A DNA stretch of 8,307 nucleotides from contig CAMTNN010000055.1 of the NCBI GenBank assembly GCA_947073895.1, positions 1 through 8,307 of the forward strand, written 5' to 3'. Below the pieces are notes generated by a model. The model saw only the letters and a program-made list of their open reading frames with translations. It did not search any database and was not told the origin of the DNA. Below are positions 6,112 through 8,307 of the stretch, piece by piece. The DNA is from an uncultured cyanobacterium. Lineage in GTDB: Bacteria > Cyanobacteriota > Vampirovibrionia > Gastranaerophilales > Gastranaerophilaceae. The position numbers and the translations under genes are program-made. Within the stretch, counting starts at the first letter, position 1. Each line of letters begins with the position of its first letter.

Positions 6112-7176
6112 ATGATAAAAGCAGTAAATTTGGCACAAGAAAGTACAAGTTTTCAATCAAAGCCTGAAAAAAAGAAAAAGGCTAAGGAAGAAACTCGTAT
6201 TTTGCCTAATACAGCAAAAACTCGTCTTAAGCAAGGATTTCAAAAGACTTCCAGTGCTTTTATTGATTATCCTGTAAAAGGGTTAAAAGGGGATATTAAC
6301 TCTGATTTTTATGAATTTTTAACAATGGGCATTGTACCTTACCTTGCCGGCAGTGCAATGTTTATGTTCGTATTTAACTGTGTAAACAAACACCTTGATG
6401 CAAATTCTCAAAAGGCAGCTTCCAAATTTGGAAAGAAAATGGCTCTGGGTGTAGTTTTATATGGTGTTTTAAAGAATTTATCAAAGAATCTTGTAACAAA
6501 ACCTATTAAAATGGCAACCGGCGTAGATACCGAAATGCCTTATCAAAACAAAGTTTATCCGCTTCCAAAAGAAGCCGGAGACGCAGCTACTATTGAACCT
6601 CAATATCAACAACGTAAAATATTTGACAGCAAAGAGTTTTATAGAAAAGATTTATTAGACAGAGCATATTTTGATACTGTGGCAAAAAAATTAGGGCTTG
6701 GAGAAAACTTAAACGATTCTGTTTCAGAAACATCGCCTATAATTCAAAACATTATTGCAACATCAAACACTGCTAAAAGCCTTGCATCATTCAGTTGGGC
6801 AGGTGTTGGTGTAGCATTGGCAATGCAGGACAGCTGGATAGATTTCTTCGACTCAATCTCTAACAGAAAACATTATGCTGTAAAAACAGATGAAAAATTT
6901 GCTTCCAAAGTAAAAGGTAAGCTTAAGACCTTTGGCGAAAATACAATGGATGTTTCAAAAACATTTGTTAAATCACTTGGACGTTCTTGCAAATCTTTAT
7001 GGAACGGGAATCCTGCTGACAAAGGTTTTATGAGACATTCAGGAAAAGCTTTTGTTGGTTTTGCAGCAGCTTTAACAACATTATTAACTGCAAATACAAT
7101 TATTAGAGCTAAAAACATGGCTCAAAGTAAAAACAAGAATACAATAGACAAGACAAAAGAAAGTACGGTGATTTAG
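6112..7176 (+). CDS. Multi-pass membrane protein of unknown function (first of a paralogous pair)
   Basis: A 354-residue protein; ATG 6112 follows AGGGG (6102-6106), and the stop is TAG. The N-terminal 50 residues are Lys/Ser/Thr-rich (MIKAVNLAQESTSFQSK, then KKKKAK) with no signal peptide. Likely membrane segments lie at about 69-91, 109-126, 221-240 and 313-331, with basic loops between. A motif P131-x-K-M-A-x-G-x-D139 follows the second segment, and YRKD (177-180) and FDTVAKKLGL (187-196) lie in the polar centre. The same motifs in the same order occur in the next gene, so the two are probably old duplicates. I do not recognise a named family. The tight spacing (2 nt) to the next start indicates an operon and probable translational coupling. 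Envelope location is inferred from hydrophobicity only. Confidence 0.7.
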   Translation: MIKAVNLAQESTSFQSKPEKKKKAKEETRILPNTAKTRLKQGFQKTSSAFIDYPVKGLKGDINSDFYEFLTMGIVPYLAGSAMFMFVFNCVNKHLDANSQKAASKFGKKMALGVVLYGVLKNLSKNLVTKPIKMATGVDTEMPYQNKVYPLPKEAGDAATIEPQYQQRKIFDSKEFYRKDLLDRAYFDTVAKKLGLGENLNDSVSETSPIIQNIIATSNTAKSLASFSWAGVGVALAMQDSWIDFFDSISNRKHYAVKTDEKFASKVKGKLKTFGENTMDVSKTFVKSLGRSCKSLWNGNPADKGFMRHSGKAFVGFAAALTTLLTANTIIRAKNMAQSKNKNTIDKTKESTVI

Positions 7177-7178
7177 TT

Positions 7179-8307
7179 ATGGAAATAAGACCTGTACAAT
7201 TTAACATCAACACTAAATCAAATGAACACAAACATTACCTCGAAGCAGAAGGTGCTGTTGATACAACAGGCTTGGTAAAACCGCTTCCGGGCAAAGGTCA
7301 TCTTATTCATGACAACGTTATTTCTGCGCCGGTTTATTTTGTTAAAGATATTGCGTATGATATGAAATCACTTAGAAACGGGATTAAAGGTACTGCAAAC
7401 GACCACCAATTGGGAAGACTTAACGACGTAGGGCTTCAATTAGGCGGTGTTGGAATTGCAACATACTTAGCTTCAAAAACAACAAATCCAAAAGCAAGAA
7501 TTATGGAATATGTTGGTTTGGGAGCATTCTTAACTGCAATGAATGTTTATCCTAAAGTAGCAATCAACGCTCCTGCAAGAATTGCTCACGGATATGATAT
7601 CGGCAAATGGTACATTGATGATCAGGGCCGTAAAAAATCAGTAAACCAGGATAGCAATTATCGTCCTATGGATTTATACAGGGGAGACGCTAAAGGCGAA
7701 ACTCTTGATGAAATCGGCGATAAAATGGGAATTCCTCGTGATATTAAAAACAGACACGAAATCATAAAAGAACAAACCCGTAAAAACGCAACTCAAAGCA
7801 ATACATTATGGATGCTGACAGCAGGTTTTGCAACACCTGTAATCACTGCTTTAGGCTGCTATGGTTTAGAAAATTATGTTATCTCTCCACAGCTTGAAAA
7901 AGCAAGAAATAACAAATACAACAAACTTATTTCCGAAACACTAGAAAAAACAAAAGGAATGACTCTTCAAGTTTCAGAAATTGCAGACAATGACTTAAGC
8001 AACAAGGTTGCAAAAATTCTTACCGACTATAAAGGTCAAGAACTTCCAAAAGAAGAATTAAACAGAATCTTAGAAACATTAACCGAAAATATGGGACATA
8101 ACGCTTCTGAAGGAATTAGAGCAGACGTAAATAATATTATCAAAGATTCATTCCGTCTTAACGGCGAAGTTACTGAAGAAATGGTTAACGAAGCAGCTAA
8201 GAAATTTAAATCTCCTGCTCAAAAGAAAAGACTTGAGGCTGCTTTTTTACCTACAAGAGAAGAAATTCAGCAAGCAATCAAAAAGGTTGATAGCGAGGCT
8301 GATTTTG
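7179..8307 (+). CDS. Membrane protein of unknown function (second of the pair), truncated by window end
   Basis: ATG 7179 starts 2 nt after the previous stop and the frame stays open to the last base (376 residues visible, no stop). No strong Shine-Dalgarno is present, so translation probably depends on coupling with the upstream gene. It begins MEIRPVQFNINTK and has no signal peptide. Hydrophobic segments lie at about 84-99, 108-129 and 211-230. P132-x-R-I-A-x-G-x-D140, YRGD (167-170) and LDEIGDKMGI (176-185) match the motifs of the upstream protein at nearly the same positions. After the last hydrophobic segment the protein becomes a long charged helical region (about 235-376: LETLTENM, EEMVNEAAKKF, EEIQQAIKK), which the upstream protein lacks. 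No enzymatic motif is visible and I do not recognise the family. Confidence 0.75.
   Translation, partial: MEIRPVQFNINTKSNEHKHYLEAEGAVDTTGLVKPLPGKGHLIHDNVISAPVYFVKDIAYDMKSLRNGIKGTANDHQLGRLNDVGLQLGGVGIATYLASKTTNPKARIMEYVGLGAFLTAMNVYPKVAINAPARIAHGYDIGKWYIDDQGRKKSVNQDSNYRPMDLYRGDAKGETLDEIGDKMGIPRDIKNRHEIIKEQTRKNATQSNTLWMLTAGFATPVITALGCYGLENYVISPQLEKARNNKYNKLISETLEKTKGMTLQVSEIADNDLSNKVAKILTDYKGQELPKEELNRILETLTENMGHNASEGIRADVNNIIKDSFRLNGEVTEEMVNEAAKKFKSPAQKKRLEAAFLPTREEIQQAIKKVDSEADF

Noticed and set aside
5876..6160. Minus-strand 94-codon ORF in the divergent gap
   Set aside because: It starts inside the opposing gene, is Leu/Phe/Ile-rich as random AT-rich sequence would be, and covers the promoter region of the 6112 operon.
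1..8307. CRISPR arrays, tRNA/rRNA genes, insertion sequences, integrases or toxin-antitoxin pairs
   Set aside because: No regularly spaced repeats, cloverleaf sequences, transposase motifs or small paired genes were found on either strand.

Overview
The window is AT-rich DNA, apart from one intergenic patch of about 51% G+C, and looks like a bacterial chromosome. The best guess for the source is an uncultured gut lineage of the Vampirovibrionia/Melainabacteria (Candidatus Gastranaerophilales type). The main reason is the N-terminal signature MGMSASQARL of the 524-residue protein, together with a long protein with an Ala/Gly-rich hydrophobic centre and a pair of uncharacterised membrane proteins. 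As I recall, such proteins are common in that lineage. This assignment comes from memory of family style, not from a search. The standard genetic code fits every frame, and the five complete stops are TAA or TAG.

Layout: (1) 1-351, the 3' end of a B12-binding-domain radical SAM protein. (2) 448-2022, a probable exported or surface protein with helical ends and a variable, beta-like centre; it contains no Trp. (3) 2023-2239, a G+C-rich non-coding patch bounded by two hairpins. It is best explained as a structured RNA, probably on the minus strand. (4) 2240-3988, a U32 'peptidase'-family protein of the RlhA (23S rRNA C2501 hydroxylation) type, with an extended -10 box placed so that its mRNA would be leaderless. 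(5) 3985-5829 on the minus strand, a large protein of unknown function with a low-complexity Asn/Gly/Trp N-terminus, coiled coils and a long hydrophobic stretch. Its last codons double as the terminator of gene 4. (6) 5830-6111, a divergent intergenic region with several short repeats. (7) 6112-7176 and 7179-8307 (cut by the window end), two adjacent membrane proteins that appear to be distant paralogues and form an operon.

There is no single recognisable pathway. The radical SAM and U32 proteins look like conserved housekeeping or RNA-modification genes, whereas genes 2, 5, 6 and 7 are lineage-specific envelope or surface proteins of unknown role. No tRNA, rRNA, insertion sequence, integrase or CRISPR array is visible. 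The most unusual items are the structured-RNA locus at about 2026-2225, the leaderless U32 promoter, the flagellin-like layout of the 524-residue protein and the tandem paralogous membrane proteins. No intergenic gap exceeds 300 bases.
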